DNA of 14,163 bases, from NCBI GenBank assembly GCA_964448015.1, contig CAYUUV010000025.1, forward strand, positions 1 through 14,163. The letters run 5' to 3'. The notes beneath the pieces are model-generated. The model was not told where the DNA came from. It saw only the letters and a program-made list of their open reading frames with translations, and did not search any database. The position numbers and the translations under genes are program-made. Below are positions 8,046 to 14,163 of the stretch, one piece after another; the stretch's first letter is position 1; each line of letters begins with the position of its first letter. Source of the DNA: JACKGS01 sp964448015 (GTDB lineage Bacteria > Patescibacteriota > Saccharimonadia > Saccharimonadales > UBA7683).

Positions 8046-9581
8046 ATGTATAACGGTATCACTATATCTAGAAAGAAAATCTTCATAGTTTTCTTTGTTC
8101 TTGCATTACCAACTCTAATCTGGCTTATAACCCAACGTACAATTTTAAATATTAAAGTAACTGGTCAGAATGATGGTGATGTATCAGTTTTTTATACAAC
8201 AGACGGTGAAAACCCAAAAAAAATTAAAACTGGTTTTAATATTGTAAAACCTGGATCTGCAACCATAAATATCAGCACTGACGACAAACAGTCGCTCTTA
8301 TTTCAGGACGTTCGAGTACTATGGAATAACACTGCATCAGCACAACTTTCAAGTCAAAAAAAAGTTAGTAAAGTAGTCGGTGGTATTCAGTCAAAAATAA
8401 ACTGTATCGCCGGAGATTACTCGAAGATCGATACCGGTATCATGAGTTGTCAGAATAATCATATTTATAGACAGTTGACCACTAATGGCATTGAGCATAC
8501 AAGTGTATATCCAAACCAAAGAATTATTGGCACTACAGCAGCTTATAAAGACGGCTACCTGTCGATTGTCGATGACACCGCAACTAATTCCGTGAAGTAT
8601 AAACTAGTTTACACTACGCCAACCAAGCAAACAGTTATTGACAGTGGAGATACATTAAGAGGTGGGGATGAGGGTAATCCTGTACTATTTACATCCAGCA
8701 GCAAAGACTCTTTTGCTGTACTCAATCCAAAACTGAAAACAATAACCCTTTATAAGAACCTGGGCGACCAGTCGCCGTTATCAACAACTCTGAATGATGA
8801 GTTCTCTGATTTTAGCTTTACAGATTTGGCGGTTTCGTTTGATGAATCGTCGCTGGTTATCGCATATCCACTCGGTGATCCAAATAGTGAGGATGATGTC
8901 TTTGGCGGTAGTAATCTACACGTACGACTGTATCGATATACTCTCTCAGATACAATTACTGAGCGATCAAACCACACGCTGCAATTAGGTCAGATTGGCG
9001 GACAATTACAGATTGATCAAGATACATTAGTGCTACTTGGTCAAGATAGTTATTTGCATATCTTTGATATCAGTAATAATAAAGTTGATTTACAGGCTTC
9101 GATATCACGCGTTGACCACATACTAGTAGACCGTGGCAATATATTTTATACTTCACAAAAAGCAGTGTATGAGTATAAAAAAGAGGAGAAAAAAGCTAAT
9201 CTTCTCCGTCAGCTTTCAGAAATTAATGAAGCAGATCTTCTATTACTACAGGGTAGACCGGTACTAGTAGGTAACACGAACAACTCGCTATCGACTTTTG
9301 GTGCTTATGCAGTATTAGACCAAAACAAAGCTGATGAAGTTGATCTATTCACACTGATTCCGTATAACACAAAGGTTTTACCACTTATTAAGTCAGAATA
9401 TATTGGTAACGATATCTACTTCTCTGTAGATCTAAAATCTATAATTTTTGAACGAGATACCGGAAGAATAACTTATACCAACGCTGAATTTGAGCAGAAA
9501 AAGAAAATTATTACCGAAAAACTACGTTCTGATGGTGTTGATATACAGAAGTATCAGCTCCACTTCAACCCTGGACCATAA
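8046..9581 (+). CDS. unrecognised membrane-anchored beta-rich extracytoplasmic protein, last gene of the T4SS operon
   Basis: I do not recognise this 511-residue protein. It has a basic N-terminus and one membrane helix (about 11-29, 'KIFIVFFVLALPTLIWLI') without a clear cleavage site, so it should be anchored with about 480 residues outside. Residues about 33-110 look like a small beta-sandwich. From about 115 on, short beta-strands alternate with polar turns in a blade-like rhythm ('SYLHIFDISNNKVDLQASIS', 'GNIFYTSQKAVYEYKKEEKK'), suggesting a beta-propeller. Cys120 and Cys135 could form a disulfide. The start is supported by AGGGGG (8036-8041) four bases before the ATG, 12 bases after the hydrolase stop, so it is probably co-transcribed. 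It could be an envelope component of the T4SS or a surface-contact protein. Its TAA stop directly abuts the stop codon of dnaN on the other strand. Confidence 0.85.
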   Translation: MYNGITISRKKIFIVFFVLALPTLIWLITQRTILNIKVTGQNDGDVSVFYTTDGENPKKIKTGFNIVKPGSATINISTDDKQSLLFQDVRVLWNNTASAQLSSQKKVSKVVGGIQSKINCIAGDYSKIDTGIMSCQNNHIYRQLTTNGIEHTSVYPNQRIIGTTAAYKDGYLSIVDDTATNSVKYKLVYTTPTKQTVIDSGDTLRGGDEGNPVLFTSSSKDSFAVLNPKLKTITLYKNLGDQSPLSTTLNDEFSDFSFTDLAVSFDESSLVIAYPLGDPNSEDDVFGGSNLHVRLYRYTLSDTITERSNHTLQLGQIGGQLQIDQDTLVLLGQDSYLHIFDISNNKVDLQASISRVDHILVDRGNIFYTSQKAVYEYKKEEKKANLLRQLSEINEADLLLLQGRPVLVGNTNNSLSTFGAYAVLDQNKADEVDLFTLIPYNTKVLPLIKSEYIGNDIYFSVDLKSIIFERDTGRITYTNAEFEQKKKIITEKLRSDGVDIQKYQLHFNPGP

Positions 9582-10679
9582 CTAGCTCTTCAGGGGCATT
9601 ACAATGTGTTGGTAGCCGGGTTGTTTTTCTGAAGTTAAAACACAGGGGCTAATAGAGCCGCTGAATCTGAAGTTGATAATATCTGTATCAAAACAGTTTA
9701 ATGCTTCAGTAAGATATCGTACGTTAACGACAACTTCACCTGAGCCGGTAATTTCACCTTTTAGTATTGAGCTGTTATCACCAACCTGTGAAGCAACGGA
9801 ACTCACTACAACCTCATTATTAATATCTGAGGCCCTCAGGGTGATACTACCGCCGCTTTCACGAGCAAATAGACCTGCTAACTTCGCTGCCGTTAAAAGT
9901 TCTTCACGCTCAACACTAAATTGTATTTCACTGGTTTCTGGTATAAGCTGTTTGTATTCAGGATACTGACCGTCAACCAAGCGGCTCACCAGACTAGTTT
10001 CTCCTGCTAAAACACCAAACTGACCTTCGTCGAATAATAGTTTTATACTCTCATCTTCACCATCTTGAATAATTCTCAGGGTATCAAGCAGTGCCTGTGA
10101 TGGAACGACGCAGTTAACTTCTTCTGGAACATTTGCAAGCGCTGATTCAGCCAACCGGTAGCCATCGGTTGCGGCAATATATAAAGACCCATTAATGGTG
10201 TGGAAATATACACCGCCAAGAATTGGTCTTGTTTCATCACGAGAGGCAGCAAGCATAGTACGCTGGAGGGCAGATTTTAGGTCATCTGATTTTATTTCAA
10301 CAATAGTTCCGCCAGATATTTCGGGAAGTGCAGGGAAGTCATCTGCTAATACACCCTGTATGTGTGAGCTATATGATCCAGTGCTAATAAAAAGTTTTGT
10401 TTTATCAAAAACCAGATCAACAGTGCTATCTTTGGGAAGTTGCGCAACAAATTCATGTAGTAATTTTGCTGGGACAGTCACTGCTCCCGATTCATTAATC
10501 TTACCTTTGGCAGAATGAGTGATGGCAACCTCAAGATTTGTTGCGGCAAATTCTAGCGTATTATCACTTACTTTCAATAGAATATTTGCAAGAATCGGTA
10601 GGGGTGTACGAGAGCTGGCAACTCGCGAAAGAATGCCGAGTGCTCTATTAAGATTGTTCTGAGTTATTTGAATATTCAT
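9582..10679 (-). CDS. dnaN: DNA polymerase III beta subunit (sliding clamp)
   Basis: The 365-residue protein is the ring-shaped clamp that tethers the replicative polymerase to DNA; the length is normal for the family (about 365-380). The N-terminus 'LNRALGILSRVASSRTPLPI' and the C-terminal 'GYQHIVMPLKS' are classic DnaN ends, and the central part contains the expected clamp segments such as 'SRDETRPILGGVYF' and 'ATDGYRLAES'. The start has AGGAG (10686-10690, complement) seven bases upstream. It follows dnaA in the usual dnaA-dnaN order, 259 bases downstream across the origin element. No clear dnaN promoter was found in the gap, so it may be transcribed from the dnaA promoter, from within the origin, or both. 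The TAG stop is back-to-back with the stop of the convergent T4SS operon. Confidence 0.98.
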   Translation of the reverse strand: MNIQITQNNLNRALGILSRVASSRTPLPILANILLKVSDNTLEFAATNLEVAITHSAKGKINESGAVTVPAKLLHEFVAQLPKDSTVDLVFDKTKLFISTGSYSSHIQGVLADDFPALPEISGGTIVEIKSDDLKSALQRTMLAASRDETRPILGGVYFHTINGSLYIAATDGYRLAESALANVPEEVNCVVPSQALLDTLRIIQDGEDESIKLLFDEGQFGVLAGETSLVSRLVDGQYPEYKQLIPETSEIQFSVEREELLTAAKLAGLFARESGGSITLRASDINNEVVVSSVASQVGDNSSILKGEITGSGEVVVNVRYLTEALNCFDTDIINFRFSGSISPCVLTSEKQPGYQHIVMPLKS

Positions 10680-10695
10680 ACATTTCTCCTATACG

Positions 10696-10934
10696 ATTAT
10701 TGGTTTGGTTTTATATAAAAAGAACTTAGTAGTAATAGTAGGTACTGTGGAAACGGTGTATAAAGCAGTGAAAATCTCGAGGTAAAAGGCCGGTTGAGTG
10801 ATGTGTATAAATAGACGGCTCACTGTGTAGATACACTGACTTGTACACAAGCCTAGACTGGGTCGCTGTGTAGTCTGTGGAATAACAGCACTTATACCCA
10901 TTGTTGTGCGAGTAGTATGCGCACGTTGTACACA
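10696..10934. other. oriC: origin of replication (oriC), dnaA-dnaN intergenic part
   Basis: The gap between dnaA and dnaN has no credible gene but has the parts of a bacterial origin in order. From the dnaN side these are an AT-rich stretch (10696-10726, containing TTTTATATAAAAA), five DnaA-trios (10727-10741), a four-base spacer, and two abutting DnaA-box-like 9-mers: TGTGGAAAC (10746-10754, two mismatches to TGTGGATAA) and GGTGTATAA (10755-10763, one mismatch to TGTGTATAA). Further out are TGTGTATAA (10802-10810, a perfect match to the complement of TTATNCACA), TTGTACACA (10841-10849 and 10926-10934, one mismatch each) and TTATACCCA (10892-10900, one mismatch). The gene context (dnaA, dnaN, rpmH, rnpA, yidC) is the classic origin neighbourhood. 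Exact limits are not defined by sequence alone. Confidence 0.85.
10727..10741 (+). promoter_or_regulatory. DnaA-trio element (basal origin unwinding)
   Basis: TAGTAGTAATAGTAG is five in-phase triplets (TAG, TAG, TAA, TAG, TAG). DnaA-trios, described in Bacillus subtilis and found at many bacterial origins, are TAG-like triplets lying between the DnaA boxes and the AT-rich unwinding region, where DnaA assembles on one strand. Here the trios have exactly that placement and polarity: boxes four bases to the right, AT-rich DNA directly to the left. Confidence 0.8.
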
Positions 10935-10938
10935 TTTT

Positions 10939-12285
10939 TTACCCATGAAGTTTCTCCCGAATTTCTTGGATATGCTGGCGGGTAATGTAATCGTCATTGA
11001 GTAATTTCTCAACTTTATCAACGGAATGGATAGCGGTGGTGTGGTCTTTGCGGCCAAGTTCTCCGGCAATTTTTGGAAAACTAAGATGTAGCTCACTTCT
11101 CAGAAGATACATTGCAACCTGTCGTGGTACAACAATCGACTTATCACGCTTAGGGCTCATGATTTCTTGCAATTGAATATCAAAATGCTGCGCAGTCTTT
11201 TCAATGATACTTTTTGCGGTTAGGTGGCGCGGGCGGTGCTGCTTGCCTTTGAGAAGTGCTTGGGCGGTTGCAAGGTCTGGTTCAAGGCCGCGTAGTTCAC
11301 AGTAGGCAAGTAGCTGATTAAGTGAACCCTCGAGTTCACGAATATTGGTTTGAATACTCTTTGCGAGATATTCTAAAACATCACTCGGGAGAATAACTCC
11401 ATGACCACTTGCTTTTGTTTGCAAAATTGCCTGTCGTGTTTCAAAGTCTGGCGGCTGAATATCAATTGCCATACCCCATTCAAAACGACTTCGTAGACGT
11501 TCTTCCAGAGTAGGTATCGCCTTGGGTGGTTTATCACTCGTTAAAATAATCTGCTTATTTGCTTGGTGTAGGGCATTAAAAGTGTGAAAGAATTCTTCCT
11601 GAGTTTTTTCTTTACCGGCAATGAATTGGATATCATCAATAATTAACACATCAGCGCTGCGGTATCTGTCGGCAAAACCCTGTTTTTTAAACCTGATACT
11701 ATCGAGAAATTCATTCACAAATGTCTCAGTTGAAACATAGACGATTTTTGCGTTGGGATTATTCACGGTAATACCATTACCAACAGCTTGAATCAAGTGT
11801 GTTTTACCAAGACCAACACCGCCATAAATAAAAAGAGGGTTGTACTTAGTGCCAGGATTACTAGCGATTGCTTGACAGGCTGCATAGGCAAGTTCATTAC
11901 CTGATCCAACAATGAAGTTTTCAAAATTGTATTTTTCATTTAGTAGTGGTGATGTCGTGGACCTCGAAGTGGGTAGTGCCTGGGTTGGGTCGTTTGGTTG
12001 TTGGCTATGATGCAGTTCTCGTTCTTTCTTCACACTCGAGGCTGGTCTAATGGTATAGGCTATATGTGCCGCATCAAGACCATTCTTTTTGAGGAGTTCT
12101 TTAATGGTGTCATTGAACTTTACTTCAAGTTGCTGCTTGGCGAAAATATTTGGTACTAAAACAGTGACATCCGTGCCATCGTCATTAGCTTGTAACGTTG
12201 TATTGCGAAACCAGGTCACGAAGCTTGCACGTGAGACTGAGACCTCTATCTCAGCTAAAACAGAATTCCATACCGCGTCACTCAT
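10939..12285 (-). CDS. dnaA: chromosomal replication initiator DnaA
   Basis: This 448-residue AAA+ protein binds DnaA boxes, opens the origin and loads the helicase. The N-terminal domain (about 1-85) begins 'MSDAVWNSVLAEIE', followed by a polar linker (to about 110). The AAA+ core has Walker A GGVGLGKT at 155-162, Walker B VLIIDD at 213-218, and box VII 'EERLRSRFEWG'. The DNA-binding domain ends with the DnaA signature IAGELGRKDHTTAIH at about 406-420. Length and all key residues are normal. The start at 12285 is preferred over an in-frame ATG at 12300: GGAG lies nine bases before it (12295-12298, complement), and a start at 12300 would leave a leader of under ten bases from the likely promoter. 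The promoter overlaps DnaA-box-like sequences, so autoregulation is likely. Confidence 0.99.
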   Translation of the reverse strand: MSDAVWNSVLAEIEVSVSRASFVTWFRNTTLQANDDGTDVTVLVPNIFAKQQLEVKFNDTIKELLKKNGLDAAHIAYTIRPASSVKKERELHHSQQPNDPTQALPTSRSTTSPLLNEKYNFENFIVGSGNELAYAACQAIASNPGTKYNPLFIYGGVGLGKTHLIQAVGNGITVNNPNAKIVYVSTETFVNEFLDSIRFKKQGFADRYRSADVLIIDDIQFIAGKEKTQEEFFHTFNALHQANKQIILTSDKPPKAIPTLEERLRSRFEWGMAIDIQPPDFETRQAILQTKASGHGVILPSDVLEYLAKSIQTNIRELEGSLNQLLAYCELRGLEPDLATAQALLKGKQHRPRHLTAKSIIEKTAQHFDIQLQEIMSPKRDKSIVVPRQVAMYLLRSELHLSFPKIAGELGRKDHTTAIHSVDKVEKLLNDDYITRQHIQEIREKLHG

Positions 12286-12314
12286 TTTCCCTCGCTCCAT
12301 AAGTCAGTAACCCT

Positions 12315-12344
12315 ACTATACACAAAAAAGTGAGTTTTCCACAA
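12315..12344 (-). promoter_or_regulatory. candidate dnaA promoter overlapped by DnaA boxes
   Basis: On the minus strand TTGTGG (complement of 12339-12344) is separated by 18 bases from TATAGT (complement of 12315-12320). Transcription would start near 12308, about 23 bases before the chosen dnaA ATG. Box-like TTTTCCACA (12335-12343) covers the -35 side, and CTATACACA (12316-12324) covers the -10; each has one mismatch to the DnaA box. DnaA binding here would be expected to repress its own gene. A better TTGACA at 12353-12358 has no -10 at a usable distance. Confidence 0.5.
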
Positions 12345-12449
12345 GTAAATATTGTCAAGAATCGAGCCGAACAGTATCTGAATGAGTTTTCCACACCCCG
12401 AATATAACAGATAAGAGAGTGTGGATATTTAAAAAGACTGTGTGGATAA
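12316..12449. promoter_or_regulatory. oriC: DnaA-box cluster between dnaA and rpmH (second part of oriC)
   Basis: Five DnaA-box-like 9-mers occur in 134 bases: CTATACACA (12316-12324), TTTTCCACA (12335-12343), TTTTCCACA (12387-12395), TGTGGATAT (12420-12428) and TGTGGATAA (12441-12449). The last is a perfect box on the minus strand; the others have one mismatch each. The two TTTTCCACA copies share the same orientation, and the two TGTGGATA copies the opposite one. Together with the dnaA-dnaN cluster this gives a bipartite layout like that of Bacillus subtilis, with boxes on both sides of dnaA. No DnaA-trio run is seen here. Confidence 0.8.
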
Positions 12450-12457
12450 GTAAAATA

Positions 12458-12466
12458 TGCTATAAT
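12458..12466 (+). promoter_or_regulatory. rpmH promoter, extended -10
   Basis: TG-C-TATAAT (12458-12466) is a perfect extended -10. No good -35 is found at 16-18 bases, which is acceptable for an extended -10 promoter. Transcription would start near 12473, about 50 bases before rpmH. The perfect DnaA box at 12441-12449 lies in the spacer just upstream, so DnaA occupancy could modulate this promoter. Confidence 0.7.
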
Positions 12467-12523
12467 ACCTACTATCAATTTCATCAAATAACTGAGATTT
12501 ATATAAAACAGGAGTTTATTATT

Positions 12524-12661
12524 ATGCCAAAAAGAACTTTTCAACCAAAAAAACGTCATGCCAAGCGCAATCACGGTTTTCGTGTTCGCATGAGTAGTAG
12601 TAATGGTCAGAAGACTCTGAAGAATCGCCGACTAAAGGGTCGAGCACGTCTGAGCTATTAG
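12524..12661 (+). CDS. rpmH: 50S ribosomal protein L34
   Basis: This is a 45-residue, very basic protein of the large ribosomal subunit. It begins MPKRTFQPKK and contains 'HGFRVRMSSSNGQKTLKNRR' and an R-x-K-G-R-x-x-L-S tail, the full L34 signature at normal length (44-46). AGGAGT (12510-12515) lies eight bases before the ATG. An upstream in-frame extension is open to 12419 but runs through the promoter and is not used. As in most bacteria, it is the first gene of an rpmH-rnpA-yidC series divergent from dnaA. Confidence 0.98.
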   Translation: MPKRTFQPKKRHAKRNHGFRVRMSSSNGQKTLKNRRLKGRARLSY

Positions 12662-12777
12662 AAGTCTCAAAGCGACTCAATTTGATATATACTAGTTGAT
12701 ATCTGAATGTGTTGTACTACGTATTTTTTATAGTGCGCCACCTCTCAAATATTAAGTAAGTATCAGGTATCACCATT

Positions 12778-13128
12778 ATGATTGCTAAAAAATTTCGATT
12801 TCATGGGTACGGGTCTCTCCGGTTTGTGTACACAAAAGGCCGTACAGTGAGAACCCGGTTTGTCAGTCTGAAATTTCATAATAACACTCGTCGCACAGAA
12901 TCACGTCTGGCGGTGGTTGTCGCTAAGAAGGTGGCCAAGAAGTCGCCAGATCGTAACCGAATCCGCCGCCGAATATATGAAGAAATGCGCAGGCAGTGGG
13001 GTAATATCACATTGCCTTATGACATGGTGATTACTGTTTTTGATGAGCGTGTCGGGGATATGCCCGCAGAAGAACTGAGCAGAATAATCCAAGATCTTCT
13101 GCAACAAGCCCAGATTACCTCAGTATAG
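12778..13128 (+). CDS. rnpA: ribonuclease P protein component
   Basis: The 116-residue basic protein assists the RNase P RNA in removing tRNA 5' leaders. The N-terminal 'KKFRFHGYGSLRFVYTKG' and the central 'RLAVVVAKKVAKKSPDRNRI' carry the family hallmarks, including the RNR motif region RNRIRR at 59-64. The length is normal (about 110-125). It lies 116 bases after rpmH in the conserved order. The ribosome site is poor: only AGG about 12 bases upstream of the ATG, so translation may be modest. The first residues fit the family, so the start is probably right. The rpmH-rnpA gap shows no convincing terminator. Confidence 0.95.
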   Translation: MIAKKFRFHGYGSLRFVYTKGRTVRTRFVSLKFHNNTRRTESRLAVVVAKKVAKKSPDRNRIRRRIYEEMRRQWGNITLPYDMVITVFDERVGDMPAEELSRIIQDLLQQAQITSV

Positions 13129-13160
13129 ATTTTGCACCCACAGACCCGACCGCCTGTACT

Positions 13161-13188
13161 TGTCATCTCGAGTGAAATCGAGAGATCT
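13161..13188. repeat. REP-like palindromic element between rnpA and yidC
   Basis: TCTCGA (13166-13171) and TCGAGA (13178-13183) form a perfect six-base-pair stem around the six-base loop GTGAAA, inside a 28-base stretch that starts TGTCATC and ends GAGATCT. This resembles short interspersed palindromes with a 'TCATCTCGA...TCGAGAGATCT' pattern that recur in many bacterial genomes. Only one copy is in the window, so dispersal is not shown. It is not followed by a T-run, so it is not a typical intrinsic terminator, although it could stabilise the end of the rnpA transcript. Confidence 0.55.
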
Positions 13189-13312
13189 ATTAGCTGGTTC
13201 AATGATATCTTTCAATTCCTGTCCTGCCTGGCCTTAACTTTGAATGGGGCCCGTTGCTTTGAGTTGAAAAATACACGTGAGTCAGTTCACAGCCCCCTCC
13301 GAGCCATAGATA

Positions 13313-13321
13313 TGGTATGAT
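13313..13321 (+). promoter_or_regulatory. candidate extended -10 promoter of yidC, possibly leaderless
   Basis: TG-G-TATGAT (13313-13321) matches an extended -10 with one mismatch in the hexamer. A start seven bases downstream would fall at or just before the yidC ATG at 13329. No Shine-Dalgarno sequence precedes that ATG. No -35 with proper spacing is present (TTCACA at 13286-13291 is 24 bases away). Confidence 0.4.
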
Positions 13322-13328
13322 ATACATA

Positions 13329-14163
13329 ATGTTTCAGACTTTTATTGTGCAACCAATCTATAATCTCTTACTAGTCATTTACGGGCTTTTACCAGGTCAC
13401 GATCTTGGTGTGAGCCTGTTGATATTTACAGCACTCATTCGCTTGATGATGTGGCCGCTTCTCAAAAAGCAATTACATCAAAGTAAAGTCATGCGTGATA
13501 TGCAGCCGGAGCTCGCAAAAATTAAAAAAGCTGCTGCTGGTGATAAAACAAAAGAAGCAAATATGATGATGGAACTCTATAAAGAAAAGGGCATTAGTCC
13601 ATTTAGCTCTATTGGGTTAACGCTGATTCAGCTTCCAATTTTTATTGGAGTATTTCATGCGGCGCGAGATCTGAGTGAGCATCTTGAAAAGATGCATTAC
13701 ATGACGTATTCATTTGTTCGTAACATTCCGCATGTCGCAGAAGTTATTGCTGATCCTTCAAACTTTAACTTCATCTCATTTGGATTTATTGATCTGAGTA
13801 AAAGAGCATTTCATGAAGGTGTTATTTATATACCAATCTTGGTCTTGGCAATTGCCGCAACTGTGTTTCAGTACATACAGTCCAAGCAGATCATGCCGCA
13901 ACCAAAAGAAAAAAAGCGCCTTCGCGACGTTCTGAAAGCTTCGGCTGAAGGTAAACAGCCAGAGCAAGAAGATATGAGTGCGGCAATGACGGGCTCTATG
14001 ATGTACTTGATGCCGTTACTGACTCTGATGTTTGCGCTCTACGCCCAGGGTGCGATGGTGGTCTATCTCTTGGCAAGCAGCTTAATTGGTATAGCTCAGC
14101 AATCTCTGATATTTAAAAAAGACACTGAAGAGATGGAAGCCGAAGTACTCACAGTTAAAAAGA
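13329..14163 (+). CDS. yidC: membrane protein insertase YidC, 3' end beyond the window
   Basis: The visible 278 residues are a YidC/Oxa1 insertase, which inserts and folds proteins in the cytoplasmic membrane alone or with Sec. The start 'MFQTFIVQPIYNLLLVIYGL' and the segment FTALIRLMMWPLLKKQLHQS are typical. Arg38 corresponds to the conserved groove arginine of the family. The charged cytoplasmic hairpin 'MRDMQPELAKIKKAAAGDKT' follows, then 'LIQLPIFIGVF' and two or three further helices ending in 'LPLLTLMFALYAQGAMVVY'. There is no lipoprotein signal or large periplasmic domain, so it is the short Gram-positive/CPR form. The reading frame is open at the window end. No ribosome site precedes the ATG; an in-frame ATG at 13317 would add four residues and overlaps the candidate -10. 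The start at 13329 is preferred from the usual N-terminus. Confidence 0.95.
   Translation, partial: MFQTFIVQPIYNLLLVIYGLLPGHDLGVSLLIFTALIRLMMWPLLKKQLHQSKVMRDMQPELAKIKKAAAGDKTKEANMMMELYKEKGISPFSSIGLTLIQLPIFIGVFHAARDLSEHLEKMHYMTYSFVRNIPHVAEVIADPSNFNFISFGFIDLSKRAFHEGVIYIPILVLAIAATVFQYIQSKQIMPQPKEKKRLRDVLKASAEGKQPEQEDMSAAMTGSMMYLMPLLTLMFALYAQGAMVVYLLASSLIGIAQQSLIFKKDTEEMEAEVLTVKK

Noticed and set aside
10689..11096. 135-codon minus-strand frame over the origin and the 3' end of dnaA
   Set aside because: It is an out-of-frame shadow of dnaA that runs through the DnaA boxes and trios, with no ribosome site and no recognisable protein.
12419..12523. Upstream extension of rpmH
   Set aside because: It covers the promoter and a perfect DnaA box; L34 is complete from the ATG at 12524.
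12662..12777. Terminator or promoter in the rpmH-rnpA gap
   Set aside because: Only a four-base inverted repeat and a TATAGT without a properly spaced -35 are present, so neither call is supportable.
13132..13320. Open frame of 62 codons between rnpA and yidC
   Set aside because: It runs straight through the palindromic element, has no ribosome site, and its product has no domain; the 'VISSEIERS' stretch is just the translated repeat.

Overview
The window looks like the replication-origin region of a Candidate Phyla Radiation (Patescibacteria) genome, most likely a Saccharibacteria-type (TM7) epibiont. This rests on the standard genetic code (TGA is a real stop at 945-947), the compact gene packing, and a CPR-style type IV secretion (T4SS) cluster made of a split TraC-like protein, a VirB4 ATPase and very large cell-wall-lytic proteins. 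The lineage is inferred from gene content, not proved.

Left part (1-9581, + strand): an apparent five-gene operon. A candidate promoter (54-82) precedes a TraC-like protein (117-947). A 26-residue micro-ORF (944-1024) overlaps the genes on both sides. It is followed by the VirB4 ATPase (1024-2898) and a 1089-residue single-pass membrane protein ending in an M15-type zinc peptidase motif (2936-6205). Next is a membrane-anchored protein carrying SGNH hydrolase, phage-tail-lysozyme-like and M23 peptidase domains (6174-8033), then an unrecognised membrane-anchored, beta-rich protein (8046-9581). Spacing is minimal or overlapping throughout. The cluster reads as an envelope-spanning secretion or DNA-transfer machine with up to four wall-acting domains in two adjacent genes, which fits a cell that must breach its own wall or that of a host.

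Right part (9582-14163): the conserved origin block. dnaN and dnaA lie on the minus strand; rpmH, rnpA and yidC (cut by the window end) lie on the plus strand. The dnaN stop codon abuts the stop codon of the T4SS operon with no base between them. The 259-base dnaA-dnaN gap holds what looks like a complete basal unwinding system: an AT-rich stretch, five DnaA-trios and abutting DnaA boxes, with more boxes beyond. A second set of DnaA boxes sits between dnaA and rpmH and overlaps both divergent promoters, so the origin appears bipartite.

If the leftward replication fork starts in the dnaA-dnaN gap, it meets the 9.5-kb T4SS operon head-on, while dnaA, dnaN, rpmH, rnpA and yidC are co-directional with replication. 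No gene-free stretch exceeds 300 bases. I see no tRNA, rRNA, CRISPR array or insertion sequence.
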